DNA from: Iodobacter fluviatilis
GTDB lineage: Bacteria > Pseudomonadota > Gammaproteobacteria > Burkholderiales > Chitinibacteraceae
Assembly (NCBI RefSeq): GCF_004194535.1
Contig: NZ_CP025781.1
Coordinates: 3,286,001-3,350,000, forward strand
Length of the DNA: 64,000 bases
Direction of reading: 5' to 3'
Below the pieces are notes generated by a model. That model was not told the DNA's origin, did not search any database, and saw only the letters and a list, made by a program, of their open reading frames with translations. Position 1 is the stretch's first letter. Every line of letters starts with the position of its first letter. Position numbers and translations under genes: made by a program. Positions 36,145 through 43,934 of this stretch are shown here, piece by piece.

Positions 36145-37041
36145 TTATTCTCTAGTTATTTTATAAATCTCTAAACTTATATTTTTATCATAAATTTCTC
36201 TGGCCCTGTTATACGTTACATTTTTTAACTGGGGGTACTCATCAGTATACATATCACGAGCAAAATTCACCCAGTCGCTTTCATTATCACACTGGCCAGC
36301 CATATAATATATAAATTGTATCGCCTCCTCTTGATCCTCCGGAGGACGTGATGCTGGGTTCTGTTTAAACTCTGCTCGAGTTATTTCTGGATCTGCCGCC
36401 TGATTCATCCGCAGAAGAAATTCAGATGCTTTTTCAGTTGAAAGGCGGTGACCTTGTTTCTCAATAATATATGAAGTCCATTTATGTAAGTCTGAGGTTA
36501 CATTTTGGAGACAAAAATTCTCGGAGTCTTGGTTTCTAGTAAGATAAGGTGTCATAAAATCATATAAACTCCCTTTTTCTTTAGTCTGGTTAACCATATC
36601 TTTAGGTGGTCGGCAGAAGCCCTTTGAATTCTGCGTAATTATTTTTCCGCTAGAAAAAGCGCCATCTGGCTGTAAATCAATATAGAAAGCAGCTAATTTA
36701 GTCATAGTTTCGTTAAACTGCTCACCTTGTAACGTTCTCATTCCTCCTCTTCCTGTTTCAACTATATCAACAAGACGTTCTATGATATTCATAACTTGTT
36801 TATTTTTCAAAGTCGAAGCATTTAACTGGGGCTGATTCGGTATTGCCGGAGAGGCCGGTTTGTTGGAAGATATAACTTTGTTGAAATGCCCTCTTAATAG
36901 TCTTGAATTTTTTCCCATTTCCACAGATGAGTTATAAACATTTTTTATCTTTGAAAACAATCCCTCTTTTTTTTTATCACTTTTAGGCACATGGCTTATT
37001 TGCGATGAGTGAGATGTTGATATTAAACTAGGTAGTTTCAT
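36145..37041 (-). CDS. Unrecognised 298-residue protein, candidate secreted effector
   Basis: I do not recognise this protein. It lacks a signal peptide and membrane segments. The first 90 residues are serine- and lysine-rich and look disordered (KSDKKKEGLFSKIKNVYNSS), like type III or type VI effector N-termini. The rest is probably helical and acidic, with only three cysteines. It lies in the direct-repeat-bounded segment beside the large NPF-repeat gene on the same strand, each flanked by element C copies. AT-rich composition and context suggest horizontal acquisition. An effector role is an inference. Confidence 0.6.
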   Translation of the reverse strand: MKLPSLISTSHSSQISHVPKSDKKKEGLFSKIKNVYNSSVEMGKNSRLLRGHFNKVISSNKPASPAIPNQPQLNASTLKNKQVMNIIERLVDIVETGRGGMRTLQGEQFNETMTKLAAFYIDLQPDGAFSSGKIITQNSKGFCRPPKDMVNQTKEKGSLYDFMTPYLTRNQDSENFCLQNVTSDLHKWTSYIIEKQGHRLSTEKASEFLLRMNQAADPEITRAEFKQNPASRPPEDQEEAIQFIYYMAGQCDNESDWVNFARDMYTDEYPQLKNVTYNRAREIYDKNISLEIYKITRE

Positions 37042-37111
37042 TGGTGCTCCAGCTTGTATTTAATAAAAATTAACCTGATTATGTCTATTGCTCAGGTACC
37101 CTTGATTTGAT

Positions 37112-37139
37112 AATCCGTAATCCGTAATCCGTAATCCGT
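37112..37139. repeat. Four tandem copies of AATCCGT
   Basis: A short 7-bp array (4 exact units) lies directly before palindromic element C copy 2, upstream of the 298-residue gene. Copy number could vary by slippage. Confidence 0.8.
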
Positions 37140-37140
37140 A

Positions 37141-37250
37141 ATAACTGGGGTCAGAGTAAAGTTAAACCCGTTTTCTTTGGCTCTAAGAGCATTAAGCATA
37201 GTAGGATTTAATTTTGTTCTGACTCCAGTCATTCCCTGACCCCAGTTATT
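37141..37250. repeat. Palindromic element C, copy 2
   Basis: The ends read ATAACTGGGGTCAG and CTGACTCCAGTCATT, followed by a second copy of the right end (CTGACCCCAGTTATT). The interior TAGGATTTAATTTTG is shared with copies 3 and 4. It lies between the two unrecognised genes. Just beyond it, a hairpin (37309-37346, TCTGACAATCC / GGACTGTCAGA) may terminate the larger gene. Confidence 0.75.
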
Positions 37251-37407
37251 CCAAACACGGTTAGAAGGCTAATCGCTCTGGAAGGAGAAGGTCGACAATC
37301 TAAACTAATCTGACAATCCGGCCCGAATCAAAATAGGACTGTCAGATCAGGTCTGAACTTCTACAATTTATGCAACAGCCCCCTCACTAGTGAACTTGTC
37401 AATACCG

Positions 37408-40188
37408 TTAGCTTACTGCCACAGAATTGCAATTTTCTCTAATCTGATCGGTCACCACCTCGAACTGTTTGAGCTTTTGAACGTGCTCATACACGTTCTT
37501 GCCGACCCAAATCGCCGCAGCTACACCTACACTTACCAATAGTGACGGGATGATGATAGGTGCCAGAGCCACGAGAACGGGCGTTGTTGCTGCTACGATT
37601 ACGCCCGCAGTCAGCCCCGCCGCCATACCACCCCCGCCGAGTATGCGTAACCAATTCGGCTTGAATGCCTCTTTGAAGCCCTCGCGAAGTTTTTTTGAAA
37701 AGCTCTCCTTCTCAGGAGTCTTATCTAAAATTGTTTTATTCACCGTATTGATTTTATTGCTAAGCTCGGTTGGCACCCCATCGCTCCCCAGCCGTTCTTG
37801 ATTTATAATCTTGATTTTGTCTTCTTTCAGCTGCTGAGATAATTTTAATAGTTTATCAGCTTGTTCAGTCGATATATTTATCGAACTCTTATGAATAGAA
37901 CGTTGCCAGAATGATTTCTTGACTTGAGCCGGATTTAGCTTAGGCAGGTTATCGACTTTTGCCTGAAGCAAATTAAATACCGTCATATCATTAGCCAAGG
38001 TCTTTTCATGGATAGCTGTTTTTAATTGAGTTTGCGCCAGGGAGAATGCTTTTTCCAGATCCTGACTCGACTCACCAACATTGCTCTCCTTAACGAATTG
38101 CTTAATTTTATCTTCAGCATGAGCATAAAGATCACGTAGGCTCTTATTCAGCTTGACAACATTATCTGCGGTGCGTTCTAAACTTTTACCCTTGAAATAT
38201 GTTTCAGCATCAAAACCCGCAACAGCTGCGGTTATATTCGTTAAGTATGTCTCTCCATAGCATTTCACTATGTTAGTGATGGCGCCTTGATGACTTTCTC
38301 TACAAATACTATCAATTTGACTTGATAGTGGATGTTCAGCTTTTAACCCACTAGGGAATATATTTTTTGCCCTTTGTGTTTTTTGAGCGTAACCCTCATG
38401 AGCTTTTTTGAAATCCTCATCGACGTTTGATTTTATTTTTTCGGCAACTGCTTTCCAGCCAAATGTCGAATTAAATTCATTTAACTGACTCTTCATGGTG
38501 GTTAAAAATTTGCCCCCCTCTTTGTCAACATCGCTTTCAAATCGTTCAATCCGGACGTCCGTTTGGATACCATGAAAAATACGCTGCAATTGTTCTTTTA
38601 AACTAACGTCCATCAAAGATAACGAATTTTCAGCGCTAAGCTTTTTTGTCTTAGATTGCGCCGCTCCGATCGCCTCATCTACTCTGCCATAATGCGCCAC
38701 CAATTCTGACAAAGCGTCATTGGGCATTCTTTTGTCATGATTATCCAGATCTAGGTAGTATTCTAATACTTTGGTCGCCGTTTCTTGCTTCATCGCTACT
38801 ACAGCTGATTTTCCCAGAGCATGCATAGCAGGATTTGCTGCTCGCAGGACAATCTTATCAATCTGTTCTCTAGGCAGAACATTCACCTTGGCATCGACGA
38901 AAGAGAAATTTTTAAACAATTTACCGAATGAACTTTTTTCCAAATCATGGCCGCGATTAACTCCATCCCATAATTCCTGCATTTGTTCAATTGTATTAAG
39001 TTTATCGTTCACCCAACGGATCTCAACTCCTTTTTCCCCTTGTTCTATCTTGATATATTTACTTACGGCCGGATCTTTAATATCCTGTTTTATCTTTTTG
39101 ATATGGCTTGCAATTTGATTTTTTGCTTTAAAGGATTCACCATCATAGCGCAAATACTCATTTAATAATTGAAGGAAGGCGTCAGCCACTCCATCCTTCA
39201 AAGGCCTTTGTGACTCAGTACGCGAAATTGCATTTTCCGTAGAATTGGAGGAAGTAGATTCATTCACCGAAACGCGGTCTGCGAAAGGATTTAATACTTC
39301 AGGATAGCTAGATTCAACAGTTGCACTTTCCGCAAAATTGGAGGAATCAGATGCACCTTCCAAATCGGAGCCTCCGAAAGGATTGCCGTTTTTAGGATCG
39401 GGAGAACTGACGCTCAAGCTTGAAGTTGCATTTTCCGTAGAATTGGAGGAAGTAGACTCATTCACCGAAACGCGGTCTGCGAAAGGATTTAATACTTCAG
39501 GATAGCTAGATTCAACAGTTGCACTTTCCGCAAAATTGGAGGAATCAGACGCACCCTCCAAATCGTAGTCTCCGAAAGGATTGCCGTTTTTAGGATCGGG
39601 AGAATTGACGCTCAAGCTCGAAGTTGCATTTTCCGTAGAAGTAGACTCATTCACCGAAACGCGGTCTGCGAAAGGATTTAATTTTTCAGGGTAGAGAAAA
39701 CTGCCTCTCAAGCTTGAAGGGACGTTCGATACTTCACTTGGTTGAGCTGGGACTAAATCCGAGAATTTAAAATTGTATATTTTTTTATAAAGGGTACTCG
39801 TGACATGATGCTGGCTTTTGAGTACACACAGCATATTGTCCAGATCCTGCTTCGTGGCTTGTTCGCCTACCCATTCAACCTTTTCCTTTCCATCCTTATT
39901 TCGCACTGTAATTAAAGAAGAAATTTCATTATTTTTTTGTATATCTTGTTTAAGTTTTTCACAATGCACCGGATTCTCTGCAATGTAGGCATTTAATTTA
40001 GCTATGAATTTGTTTGCACTCTCCGTATTTAGGCTCATTTTTGGGCTGGAACTGGCAAGAGTGGCGTTGTTGTTTTCTACTTTACGTATCATTTTAACGA
40101 GACGAGCACTAACCTTCGATCCTTTCGCAAATTGTTGCGGATGGAAAGCAATAAGTAAATTGTTCTGAGCTTTAATAGGATTAGGCAT
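37408..40188 (-). CDS. 926-residue protein with NPF repeats and a C-terminal membrane hairpin, candidate effector
   Basis: I do not recognise the family. Residues about 57-145 and 332-432 are diverged copies of one domain (LKQDIQKNNEISSLITV vs IKQDIKDPAVSKYIKIE; KVEWVGEQ vs EIRWVNDK; KIYNFKFSDL vs LFKNFSFVDA). Between them lie two near-identical units of 63 and 66 residues and part of a third (starting at 166, 229 and 295), rich in Ser, Asn and Glu. They contain five NPF tripeptides (171, 203, 234, 269, 300). Residues 440-840 are mostly helical or coiled. Residues about 849-894 form a Gly/Ala/Val/Ile-rich pair of hydrophobic segments. There is no signal peptide. NPF is the ligand of eukaryotic EH domains, so a host-directed effector is plausible but unproven. 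Confidence 0.65.
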   Translation of the reverse strand: MPNPIKAQNNLLIAFHPQQFAKGSKVSARLVKMIRKVENNNATLASSSPKMSLNTESANKFIAKLNAYIAENPVHCEKLKQDIQKNNEISSLITVRNKDGKEKVEWVGEQATKQDLDNMLCVLKSQHHVTSTLYKKIYNFKFSDLVPAQPSEVSNVPSSLRGSFLYPEKLNPFADRVSVNESTSTENATSSLSVNSPDPKNGNPFGDYDLEGASDSSNFAESATVESSYPEVLNPFADRVSVNESTSSNSTENATSSLSVSSPDPKNGNPFGGSDLEGASDSSNFAESATVESSYPEVLNPFADRVSVNESTSSNSTENAISRTESQRPLKDGVADAFLQLLNEYLRYDGESFKAKNQIASHIKKIKQDIKDPAVSKYIKIEQGEKGVEIRWVNDKLNTIEQMQELWDGVNRGHDLEKSSFGKLFKNFSFVDAKVNVLPREQIDKIVLRAANPAMHALGKSAVVAMKQETATKVLEYYLDLDNHDKRMPNDALSELVAHYGRVDEAIGAAQSKTKKLSAENSLSLMDVSLKEQLQRIFHGIQTDVRIERFESDVDKEGGKFLTTMKSQLNEFNSTFGWKAVAEKIKSNVDEDFKKAHEGYAQKTQRAKNIFPSGLKAEHPLSSQIDSICRESHQGAITNIVKCYGETYLTNITAAVAGFDAETYFKGKSLERTADNVVKLNKSLRDLYAHAEDKIKQFVKESNVGESSQDLEKAFSLAQTQLKTAIHEKTLANDMTVFNLLQAKVDNLPKLNPAQVKKSFWQRSIHKSSINISTEQADKLLKLSQQLKEDKIKIINQERLGSDGVPTELSNKINTVNKTILDKTPEKESFSKKLREGFKEAFKPNWLRILGGGGMAAGLTAGVIVAATTPVLVALAPIIIPSLLVSVGVAAAIWVGKNVYEHVQKLKQFEVVTDQIRENCNSVAVS

Positions 40189-40230
40189 TATTCCATTCCT
40201 TTTTCATAGTTCAATAGATTACACAGCAAT

Positions 40231-40325
40231 AATAACTGGGGTCAGAGTAAGGTTAAACCCGCTTTCTTTGGCCCTAAGACGCATTAATCATAGTAGGATT
40301 TAATTTTGTTCTGACTCCAGTTATT
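40231..40325. repeat. Palindromic element C, copy 3
   Basis: An intact ~95-bp copy with ends AATAACTGGGGTCAGAG and GTTCTGACTCCAGTTATT and interior TAGTAGGATTTAATTTTG. It lies 42 bp before the start of the NPF-repeat gene, so that gene's promoter may be inside or beyond it. Confidence 0.8.
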
Positions 40326-40410
40326 ACCCTTACCCTACCTTATTACCCCAGTTATTCACAGTTATTCATATTCACATATTCACAATTAACACTATTCACA
40401 ATTAATATTC

Positions 40411-40577
40411 TCATCCGCCATGACAATTAATAACCAATTGGTTAACTTTACCATTTTGACATAGAGTAATTCCGTTATGCTTAAATATCTTAATTCCATC
40501 GGCGTCGATACCATTAACTTTTTCTGATTGTGCAGATGTTTGACTACGAAAAGTAGATGTTAAAGTTAAAGCAGTGC
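40411..40577 (-). pseudogene. Orphan gene fragment without a start codon
   Basis: After an upstream TAA, the minus strand stays open for about 53 codons, encoding protein-like sequence (SEKVNGIDADGIKIFKHNG, then LCQNGKVNQLVINCHGG) before TGA at 40411. There is no ATG, GTG or TTG start near the 5' end of the frame. It may be the remains of a third cargo gene, cut when the flanking repeats moved. Family not recognised. Confidence 0.35.
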
Positions 40578-40708
40578 ATTAATAGATGGTATTTTAATAT
40601 AAAATATAAAGCTTTATTATATTGGTTTCAGTATATATTTGACTTTCAAAAAACGATCTTTCATTCATCAATGGTAACCCTCCCTCAAAATGACTCTAGG
40701 TAGGTAAA

Positions 40709-40785
40709 AATAACTGGGGTTAGAGTAAGGTTAAACCCGCTTTCTTTGGCTCTAAGAGCATTATGCATAGTAGGATTTAATTTTG
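40709..40785. repeat. Palindromic element C, copy 4, left part (split by the group II intron)
   Basis: The left 77 bp of element C up to ...GGATTTAATTTTG. The missing right end, TTCTGACCCCAGTTATT, resumes at 42687-42703 after the intron. Joining the two parts restores a normal copy, which fixes both intron borders. Confidence 0.85.
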
Positions 40786-42686
40786 GTAGAGTAGAGAGCA
40801 GGTTTTCACCTGCCCTCCCTCATCAAACCGTGCATGCGATTTTCCCGCACACGGCTTTCCGATGTTCTTCACATCAAGCATGCGCTGATTTCCAACCTGC
40901 TGCTGTCGGTAATGAATACAAACCGTATCGCTCATTTAGCACCCGCCTTGGATAACGGAGCATGCTCGTTTTCCAATCGCTGACTTTGTGCCGTTTGCGA
41001 AGATGTATCCTTAGCCGTTCTTCTGAATGACGCTTCACTTTATAAAATTGCTTGGATGAATTCCGGTAATGGAAGTAACTCGACCAACCGCGTAATGCTT
41101 GATTTAAATCTCGCACCACCTCTTCAATTGGTCGCCATGTTTGGGTTCTTCCAGTAATTTCATTTAGTCGCGTCTTGATTTTCTCTACCGATTTAGCTGA
41201 GGCCTCAATATAGGGATAGCGAGTGCCTTTAGCGGATAGGTTCGTGCGCAAATCAAATCCCAGAAATAGAAATGACGCGGCTTTAGCATCAACAATTTTT
41301 GTCTTGCTTTCGTTAAGCGTCAATTCCAGCCGATCCAATATCCACTTCATATGCGCCAGCGGGCTTTGGGTCTCGCCACGGCAGAGCACTACAAAGTCAT
41401 CGGCATACCGCACCAAGCTCGCTTGTAGTTTCTTCCCTATATTGTGGCGATGCCAGATTCTATCCAGTAGATGTAAGTAAAGGTTCGATAGCAACGGAGA
41501 AATCACCCCACCTTGCGGCGTGCCCTTGCGCTGCCCTTTTCCTCCACTGACCGTTGCCGCTTTTCCATTCTCACTTTTTCCAATAACCGGCGCTTTAAGC
41601 CATTGTTGAATCAAGGCCAGTACAGCCCCATCCACAATGCGCTCAGCTACCGTGGCCATCAGTTTAGCGTGAGGAATGCTGTCGAAATACTTCGACAAAT
41701 CAGCATCGATGACCTGCGTTTTACCTTGCCACAAAGCTTCTGCAATGGCGTCTATTGCTTGATGTGCTGATTTCCTTGGGCGAAACCCATAGGAGTGCTC
41801 GCAAAAATCCGCCTCAAAGATAGGCTCCATCACCAGCTTGGTCGCCATCTGAACCACGCGATCTCGTATCGTCGGAATCCCGAGTGGACGCAAACTGCCA
41901 TCCGCTTTGGGAATCATGACGCGCTTGATTGCCCCAGTCCGGTAGCTTTTATCTTGCAGTTCCTGACTAATTACCGACAAGTAGCAATCTACCCCTTCGC
42001 CGCTTTCTATGGCAGCAAAGTCAATCCCATCAACCCCAGGACTGCCCTTGTTTGCCTTGACCAGTCGCCACGCTAACTTGAGGATGTCAGCACAGTAAAT
42101 CTTGTCGTAGAGTGCGTAGAAACGATAGTTTGGTTCCTGCTTGGCTTTGATGTACAGCTTCCTCTGTAGCGTCCTGATCTCATTCGGAGTGATTAGCAAC
42201 ATGGCAATCTCCTGATCCTCAGCTCTTCAGTTGCATGAACAAAGCAGGGTCCCTTCCCTCGACTGGGGTTATGTTGTCCCTCAATCTCAAACGGTACTAT
42301 GAACCCCTCCGACTTCCATCACGATACGCACTGATTTCGTTTCCTTATACCTTGCGCTTGGCAGTCTCCCTGCCACCGTGATGGATCTCCAGCACTGGGT
42401 AATTTAACTTCCAAAACATACCGCCCCTGCTACCCCGACAGCTCGCGGATGTGGCTTCCATTGCCAACACATCAGCACAACGGCCTTCCCTATACAGAAA
42501 CGAGGTCGGCAACTGCAATGTTAACGAGGCTACTTCTAGGTTCACTTTCGTTACGGTCTGCCTCTTTGTCGTAAAGAACTCACGACCCTTGATTACTCAA
42601 ACGCCGCTCTTTCGTACTACCGAGGCGTATGGACAATTCCTCGGACGGGACTTTAACCCGCTAGCTAAATTACTGTTACTGCGAAC
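40786..42686 (-). mobile_element. Group II intron (about 1901 nt)
   Basis: Borders are set by comparison with intact element C copies. On the minus strand the intron starts GTTCGCAGTAAC and ends CTCTCTACTCTAC. A domain V hairpin is clear at 40825-40857 (AGCCGTGTGCG ... CGCATGCACGGTT, with the AGC triad), followed by a domain VI-like stem-loop (GCAGGT-GAAA-ACCTGC). It encodes its own reverse transcriptase/maturase. The RNA 5' half (42203-42686) is non-coding ribozyme. It is full-length as far as can be seen and may be active. Confidence 0.88.
40874..42202 (-). CDS. ltrA: Group II intron reverse transcriptase/maturase
   Basis: A 442-residue intron-encoded protein. RT blocks include VMIPKADGSLRPLGIPTIRD, the PQGGVISPLLSNLYLH motif (229-244) and the catalytic YADD (266-269). 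The maturase (X) region follows, with WRPIEEVVRDLNQALRGWSSYF. It ends after the maturase domain with no HNH endonuclease, as in many bacterial introns that insert into single-stranded or hairpin DNA. It promotes splicing and retrohoming of its host intron. Confidence 0.92.
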   Translation of the reverse strand: MLLITPNEIRTLQRKLYIKAKQEPNYRFYALYDKIYCADILKLAWRLVKANKGSPGVDGIDFAAIESGEGVDCYLSVISQELQDKSYRTGAIKRVMIPKADGSLRPLGIPTIRDRVVQMATKLVMEPIFEADFCEHSYGFRPRKSAHQAIDAIAEALWQGKTQVIDADLSKYFDSIPHAKLMATVAERIVDGAVLALIQQWLKAPVIGKSENGKAATVSGGKGQRKGTPQGGVISPLLSNLYLHLLDRIWHRHNIGKKLQASLVRYADDFVVLCRGETQSPLAHMKWILDRLELTLNESKTKIVDAKAASFLFLGFDLRTNLSAKGTRYPYIEASAKSVEKIKTRLNEITGRTQTWRPIEEVVRDLNQALRGWSSYFHYRNSSKQFYKVKRHSEERLRIHLRKRHKVSDWKTSMLRYPRRVLNERYGLYSLPTAAGWKSAHA

Positions 42687-42704
42687 TTCTGACCCCAGTT
42701 ATTA

Positions 42705-42753
42705 AAACCGGTCTTTCCCTCGCTACGATCGCTTAAGTCCGACAGGCTGCTAG
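42705..42753. repeat. Truncated element A (right end only, inverted)
   Basis: About 49 bp match the end of element A in inverted orientation (CCGGTCTTTCCCTCGCTACG to GACAGGCTGCTAG). It directly abuts the end of split element C copy 4, so the element C plus intron unit probably replaced the rest of it. Confidence 0.8.
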
Positions 42754-42941
42754 CGCATCAACGAACAGGGGTGAAGCTTGAGTTTCAGCTCGAACGAGTG
42801 GCGTTGCTCGAGCCTGTGGATGAATTTTTCTTATATTGGTCGAAGTGAGTTGTTTGGTTAATCAGATCATGGATGATGCCCCTCGCCAGAAACAAGGGCC
42901 AGCTACGCACCGGGGCATGATTGCCCGAAACTAAACACTTT

Positions 42942-42973
42942 TTAGGCGGCAATAATTGCCGAAGCCTTGTACT
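42942..42973. repeat. Right copy of the 32-bp direct repeat
   Basis: Identical to 36004-36035, including the internal CGGCAAT-A-ATTGCCG. It lies about 115 bp upstream of flgB and marks the right edge of the accessory segment. The 42754-42941 stretch before it has a small ATGCCCC/GGGGCAT inverted repeat and no gene. Confidence 0.75.
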
Positions 42974-42984
42974 GAACCCTTCTC

Positions 42985-43009
42985 AAGCCCGCTGAATGCG
43001 GGCTTTTTG
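42985..43009 (+). terminator. Terminator upstream of flgB
   Basis: AAGCCCGC-TGAAT-GCGGGCTTTTT is a compact stem with a T-run. It insulates the flagellar operon from upstream transcription. Confidence 0.75.
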
Positions 43010-43010
43010 C

Positions 43011-43028
43011 TTGGCACGTTTCGTGCTT
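43011..43028 (+). promoter_or_regulatory. Sigma-54 promoter of the flgB operon
   Basis: TTGGCACGTTTCGTGCTT matches the RpoN consensus, with the GG and GC doublets separated by exactly 10 nt. It lies about 60 bp upstream of the flgB start. Sigma-54 control of hook-basal-body operons is common in polar-flagellated bacteria. Confidence 0.75.
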
Positions 43029-43089
43029 AATTTTATATGTGTAAACAGCGTATCTTATGGCTGGTGATGATTAAAACTGGAGTTTGGCT

Positions 43090-43494
43090 ATGTTAGGTCG
43101 TTTGGACGATTACTTCCGCCCGCAAGAAACTGCGTTGTCATTACGCAGCCAGCGGCAAGAAGTGTTGGCTTCAAATATCGCCAATAACGATACGCCAGGG
43201 TATAAGGCACGCGATTTTGATTTCAAAAAATCGTTTGAAGCCGCTCTGCAAAAAAATCCAGTGAAGCCTTTAGCCGCAACCGATGCACGCCATCTACAGC
43301 CTAAAGACAGTGTTGACCCTTTATCTAAAGCCTTGCTCTACCGTAATCCACGTCAATCTGGCATTGATGGCAATACGGTGGATATGAATGCCGAAATGGC
43401 AGCGTTTACCGATAACGCAATCCGCTATCAGGCAGGGATTACTTTTATGCAGAAAAAAGTTGAAGGTCTGCGCTCCGCGCTGACGGGCCAATAA
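43090..43494 (+). CDS. flgB: Flagellar proximal rod protein FlgB
   Basis: A 134-residue rod protein. SQRQEVLASNIANNDTPGYK is the conserved flagellar rod signature, and the C-terminus ends in the coiled-coil part that pairs with the N-terminus. ATG 43090 is chosen over TTG 43084 because GGAG lies 7 bp upstream. It is the first gene of flgBCDEFGHIJ, whose products build the periplasmic rod, hook and rings. It is preceded by a sigma-54 promoter. Confidence 0.93.
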   Translation: MLGRLDDYFRPQETALSLRSQRQEVLASNIANNDTPGYKARDFDFKKSFEAALQKNPVKPLAATDARHLQPKDSVDPLSKALLYRNPRQSGIDGNTVDMNAEMAAFTDNAIRYQAGITFMQKKVEGLRSALTGQ

Positions 43495-43506
43495 GAGAGC
43501 TAAATC

Positions 43507-43917
43507 ATGTCTATGTTCAGAGTGTTTGATATTGCTTCAACCGCCATGCACGCACAGACCACGCGTTTAAACGCTGTGGCGTCCAATTTAGCCAATGCAG
43601 AATCCATTACCAGCTCTAATGGCCAGCCTTATCGCGCCAAGCAGGTGGTGTTTCAATCGGCTCAAATACCGGGCGGTGGTAAGGAATCAGTTGGGGTGCA
43701 AGTGGCTGGCGTGATCGAAGATCAAACACCGCCTAAACTGGTGTATGACCCAAAAAACAGCTTGGCTGATGCCAATGGCTATGTGGCCATGCCTAATGTG
43801 AATGTGGTGGAAGAAATGACCAATATGATTTCAGCTTCGCGCTCATATCAAACTAATGCAGATGTCATGAATACCGCCAAAACCTTGTTGCTACGCACCT
43901 TGGCTCTTGGCCAATAA
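43507..43917 (+). CDS. flgC: Flagellar proximal rod protein FlgC
   Basis: A 136-residue rod subunit. The N-terminal [20 protein letters not shown] and the following SNLANAES form the rod-family signature. [20 protein letters not shown] is the C-terminal rod/hook motif. It stacks with FlgB and FlgF in the proximal rod. It starts 12 bp after flgB, and a good AGAGAG site precedes the ATG. Confidence 0.95.
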   Translation: MSMFRVFDIASTAMHAQTTRLNAVASNLANAESITSSNGQPYRAKQVVFQSAQIPGGGKESVGVQVAGVIEDQTPPKLVYDPKNSLADANGYVAMPNVNVVEEMTNMISASRSYQTNADVMNTAKTLLLRTLALGQ

Positions 43918-43934
43918 TCTAAAGGAGAATCATC

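Noticed and set aside
36700-36800. A RhoGAP-like arginine-finger match (GGMRTLQGE) in the 298-residue protein
   Set aside because: The glycine is one position further from the arginine than in the RhoGAP motif, and the other RhoGAP blocks (LKxFLRELP, conserved Asn) are absent. It is too weak to claim.
42345-42705. ORFs on both strands in the group II intron 5' region
   Set aside because: They lie within the ribozyme portion of the intron and are not expected to be translated.
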